DNA of 18,795 nt from positions 1 to 18,795 of the forward strand of contig MVJJ01000082.1 of assembly GCA_003266145.1 (NCBI GenBank), in the 5' to 3' direction. This stretch comes from Methanosphaera sp. SHI613 (GTDB taxonomy: Archaea > Methanobacteriota > Methanobacteria > Methanobacteriales > Methanobacteriaceae). The notes under the pieces are model-generated. The model was given only the letters and a program-made list of their open reading frames with translations, ran no database searches and had not been told where the DNA came from. Positions within the stretch are counted from its first letter, which is position 1. Each line of letters opens with the position of its first letter. A program made the position numbers and the translations under genes. Of this stretch, positions 16,887-18,795 are shown in pieces.

Positions 16887-17059
16887 TCTATTGACTGGTG
16901 GAATGAACTGACAAAAAATCGGGGTTATTCTAGAGGATATATATGACTTGGCAACAGGGATATTTGGATTATGCTGTGACATAGCCGATAATCAGTATCC
17001 CCCTAAAGTGTATCATGTAAGTTATTTTTACACCAGGAGAGTTGAGTTGAATATAACAT
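16887..17059 (+). pseudogene. Possible decayed short reading frame after the U32 gene (or structured RNA)
   Basis: This stretch has about 38 percent G+C (16891-17050), like the genes, whereas the next 60 bases have about 10 percent. No intact gene is present. Continuing past the U32 stop in the same frame reads SIDWWNELTKNRGYSRGYI and stops. The +1 frame then continues as YDLATGIFGLCCDIADNQ and onward to TGA at 17057-17059. The two frames meet in a short TA repeat (about 16938-16943), where loss of one TA would account for the shift. The family of the joined peptide is not recognised. The same DNA also folds into a long hairpin (see the separate entry), so a structured RNA is the competing explanation. 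Both readings are inference; only the composition and the frames are seen. Confidence 0.3.
16957..17001 (+). ncRNA. Long imperfect stem-loop upstream of the acidic-protein gene
   Basis: The pairs are GGGATA with TATCCC (16957-16962 and 16996-17001), GATTAT with ATAATC (16967-16972 and 16988-16993) and GCTG with TAGC (16973-16976 and 16982-16985, one G-U). There is a TTTG/AG internal loop, a two-base bulge and a TGACA loop. That makes 16 pairs in 45 bases of relatively GC-rich sequence, starting about 170 bases before the start codon at 17129. It could be a 3'-end structure of the U32 transcript, a leader element of the next operon, or a small RNA. It matches no RNA family I recognise. Confidence 0.3.
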
Positions 17060-17128
17060 GAAAATTAACAATAAATTTAAGGTTATGATAAAATAAAATA
17101 TTAATTATATAAGAGGATGAGTGATAGG

Positions 17129-17704
17129 ATGACAAAAACCGATGATTTAATAGACATGATTAAACAAGAAGACAACATTATGATTGTTGAAGTTATGGAT
17201 GATGAAATGAAAAAACAAGTACTTCAACATGAAATGAAAAGACTAGAGGAACTGGTTCCATTCATCAACAAGGGAATGCAGGAAGCATTTGAAGAGGAAG
17301 ATGCAATAGTCATAGTGATGGACAATAACATAGACGTCATCAGAGAGAACGCTCCAAGCGATGCTGATGGAGACGGTTTTACCCTTCAGACAGAAAGTGG
17401 AAAGATTATTGGTGAGGCAATTTACGATGAAGATGAACTTGAAGACCTGCAGGATGATCCTAATGCATACTTCATATCGGAAAATTTTGTCATGTATACT
17501 GATTTAAGCACCCCCGGCGAAAAGCAATTCTTTGTAGTCGACAGTACAAACAGCACATTTTTTACTGATAAAGACCTTGAAAGCGTTGTAAGTAGCCTAA
17601 CCGTTGCAATACCATCCACTCCTACGGATCATTACATCAAGGACTGCTTTGACTTGCCACATGATGAGAAGCTTGGAACATTAATCATAGGATTTACGGA
17701 GTAA
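17129..17704 (+). CDS. Acidic protein of unknown function, cotranscribed with the QueG-like gene
   Basis: Not recognised by family. The 191-residue product is strongly acidic (Asp/Glu-rich throughout), with no membrane segment and a single cysteine (in KDCFDLPHDE). It starts with an amphipathic helical stretch to about residue 55 (MKRLEELVPFINKGMQEAFE). It continues as an alternating strand-rich domain (AIVIVMDNN, KQFFVVDS, LGTLIIGFTE), with DADGDGF at about 74-80 resembling an acidic metal-binding loop. The start is uncertain: the ATG at 17129 has GAGG 12 bases upstream. The in-frame ATG at 17117 abuts AGAGG directly and would add MSDR. Its stop lies five bases before the next ATG, and the next ribosome binding site overlaps its end, so the pair is translationally linked. 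A partner role with the iron-sulfur protein is inferred from that alone. Confidence 0.8.
   Translation: MTKTDDLIDMIKQEDNIMIVEVMDDEMKKQVLQHEMKRLEELVPFINKGMQEAFEEEDAIVIVMDNNIDVIRENAPSDADGDGFTLQTESGKIIGEAIYDEDELEDLQDDPNAYFISENFVMYTDLSTPGEKQFFVVDSTNSTFFTDKDLESVVSSLTVAIPSTPTDHYIKDCFDLPHDEKLGTLIIGFTE
17698..17701 (+). promoter_or_regulatory. Ribosome binding site of the QueG-like gene inside the upstream coding end
   Basis: GGAG overlaps the last sense codon of the acidic-protein gene and lies eight bases before the ATG at 17710, indicating coupled translation. Confidence 0.6.
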
Positions 17705-17709
17705 TTAAA

Positions 17710-18408
17710 ATGAGCATAATGGAATTCATCGATAGTCGAACGGACATATATGGCATTGCCGACTTCAACAAGAACAGGGATGAACTGGTAGAAACATATG
17801 GGGATGATATCTGCAAATATCCTTATGCCATTGCAATCGGTCATAAGATGATTGAAGAAATCATTGAAACAATACCTAAAACATATAACGATGACAAACT
17901 GGCACAGGCATATCTTGATGAGTACTTCAATTCACATCAAAGAGTATCAAAAATAGCTAATGAGATAGTTGAAGAAATTGAAAAAGAAGGATATCATGCA
18001 ATAGTACTGGACGTTTCTGGAAAGAGTGAAAAATTAAATCTTAAACAATCATTCAGTAACAAGGCCAGTGCACATCTTGCAGGTATAGGCTGGCTGGGAA
18101 AGGATAATCTGTTGACTACAAAGGAATTCGGTCCAAGATTAACATGGGCCACTATCCTAACAGACATGCCACTCGGCGAATATGCCGGAAATCCTATGGA
18201 ATCGTTATGTGATGACTGTACCATCTGCGTAAAGGCATGTCCGGGTAAAGCAATAATCGATGACCCTGATCCAAAGGTATCATACAGCCCTAAAAAATGT
18301 GGTGAATTCCTATCCAAAAGACAGGAAGAAGGCCATCCAGTAGCATGTGGAATGTGTCTATACATATGCCCGTACGGTAACAAGAAAGTAGAACAGTTAA
18401 GTAAATAA
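17710..18408 (+). CDS. QueG-like protein with two [4Fe-4S] cluster motifs (COG1600-type), not a canonical epoxyqueuosine reductase
   Basis: This 232-residue iron-sulfur protein is related to the core of epoxyqueuosine reductase QueG. The shared region includes AHLAGIGWLGKDNLL (121-135), equivalent to the AGLGW-GK segment of QueG. It is followed by a double ferredoxin-like arrangement: C167-x2-C170-x2-C173-x3-CP (C177), then C197, then C213-x2-C216-x3-CP (C220). Eight cysteines suit two [4Fe-4S] clusters. It is much shorter than bacterial QueG (about 380 residues), lacking the C-terminal repeat part. The DTxPxxER-like block with the catalytic Asp expected about 13 residues before AGIGW is absent; LKQSFSNKASAHL stands there. 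Archaea generally make archaeosine rather than queuosine, so another cobalamin- or electron-transfer-linked reductase role is more likely. It is the second gene of the pair with the acidic protein. Confidence 0.8.
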   Translation: MSIMEFIDSRTDIYGIADFNKNRDELVETYGDDICKYPYAIAIGHKMIEEIIETIPKTYNDDKLAQAYLDEYFNSHQRVSKIANEIVEEIEKEGYHAIVLDVSGKSEKLNLKQSFSNKASAHLAGIGWLGKDNLLTTKEFGPRLTWATILTDMPLGEYAGNPMESLCDDCTICVKACPGKAIIDDPDPKVSYSPKKCGEFLSKRQEEGHPVACGMCLYICPYGNKKVEQLSK

Positions 18409-18635
18409 TCCCCGCCTTCTTTTTATTTATTTTTAAATATATGAAAGATCATCAAGGAACCTATTGTAATAAATGACAAATAATTCTTTAATATGTAATT
18501 TAACCAACATGATTTTCAACAGTTATATTATGAATATATTATAATGAAGCGAATATAATTGCCCGAATAATTCAGAACATATACTGTCTTTTCTAAGCCA
18601 TAATCCATTAAATTACAGGACAGTAATGATTGTTA
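18409..18635. other. AT-rich convergent spacer
   Basis: A T-rich tract just after the QueG-like stop (about 18419-18435) may end its transcript. A 7-bp inverted repeat, TACTGTC and GACAGTA, with a loop of about 29 bases (around 18581-18625) lies just beyond the stop of the minus-strand ATPase fragment and may belong to its 3' end. No gene is visible. Confidence 0.4.
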
Positions 18636-18794
18636 TTATATGATATCTGACAATAGGAAATCAATTATATTCATGTGGATAATGCCGTTTTGTGAATAAT
18701 TAAGAGTATCATTTGTTATTATGATTCTTGGATAAAAATCTTTGATCTTTTCAAAAGGTCTGAATTCCCTTTTTCTGGTTTGTTCATCCATTAT
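18636..18794 (-). CDS. C-terminal end of an AAA-type ATPase with DUF4143-like C-terminus (runs off the window)
   Basis: Only the last 52 codons are visible, and the frame is open at the right edge, so the Walker motifs lie outside the window. The tail reads DEQTRKREFRPFEKIKDFYP, then RIIITNDTLNYSQNGIIHMN, then IIDFLLSDII. This matches the remembered ending of the large prokaryotic ATP-binding family with DUF4143. That family ends in a T-R-x-R-E-(F/Y) block, an I-K-D-x-Y-P-K/R block, then a GI-x-H-x-N/H-I-x-D-FLL block. These proteins have an N-terminal AAA ATPase and a nuclease-like C-terminal domain. They vary in presence between strains and have no settled function. The ATG at 18791 within this stretch is internal, not a start. 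Whether the gene is complete beyond the edge cannot be seen. Confidence 0.75.
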   Translation of the reverse strand: MMDEQTRKREFRPFEKIKDFYPRIIITNDTLNYSQNGIIHMNIIDFLLSDII

Positions 18795-18795
18795 A

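Noticed and set aside
17994..18383. 129-codon minus-strand frame opposite the QueG-like gene
   Set aside because: It is antisense to the iron-sulfur motifs and has no independent support.
1..18795. CRISPR array, tRNA genes, insertion sequence or replication origin
   Set aside because: No regularly spaced repeats, tRNA-like GGTTCRA/CCA structures, transposase frames or Cdc6/ORB-type origin repeats were found on reading both strands.

Overview
The window looks like a stretch of chromosome from a very AT-rich methanogenic archaeon of the order Methanobacteriales, with a Methanosphaera- or Methanobrevibacter-like genome. The evidence is archaeal information-processing genes (a single MCM helicase that, from memory, closely follows the Methanothermobacter protein, plus aIF2-beta, NMD3 and an archaeal TyrRS), an AglB-type oligosaccharyltransferase, archaeal TATA-like boxes, strong GGAGG/GGTGA ribosome binding sites, and intergenic DNA that is far more AT-rich than the genes. 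The genus is an inference. No mobile element, tRNA, rRNA or CRISPR array was seen.

Layout. Positions 1-1227 (minus) hold the N-terminal 409 codons of AglB, cut by the window edge. A 391-base AT-rich divergent spacer separates it from an MrfA/Hrq1-like DEAH helicase with a four-cysteine C-terminal module (1619-3934, plus). This helicase converges on topoisomerase I (4068-6224, minus), with a hairpin terminator usable from both sides between them. Divergent from topA is a two-gene operon of an MJ0936/YfcE-type phosphodiesterase and an RlmE/FtsJ rRNA 2'-O-methyltransferase (6458-7643). It ends at a hairpin and faces a small membrane-anchored coiled-coil protein (7806-8234, minus).

The centre (8476-13566, plus) is a run of replication and translation genes: mcm, aIF2-beta, nmd3, tyrS and a 111-residue protein made of two similar halves. 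It ends at a perfect 22-bp palindrome followed by seven T. Thymidylate kinase (minus) and a long U32-family protein (plus, TTG start) then diverge from a short shared promoter region. After the U32 gene lies a short stretch with gene-like GC content that contains both a broken reading frame and a long imperfect hairpin. It is followed by a two-gene unit: an acidic protein of unknown function and a short QueG-like protein with two [4Fe-4S] motifs that lacks the canonical QueG catalytic motif. At the right edge, on the minus strand, is the extreme C-terminus of what looks like a DUF4143-type AAA ATPase.

Functionally, most genes serve DNA replication, topology and repair (mcm, topA, tmk, MrfA-like helicase) or ribosome and translation functions (aIF2-beta, nmd3, tyrS, rlmE, and the U32 protein as a probable rRNA modification factor). 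The least explained parts are the acidic protein plus QueG-like pair, the duplicated 111-residue protein, the degenerate C-terminal half of the U32 protein, and the island at about 16890-17047.
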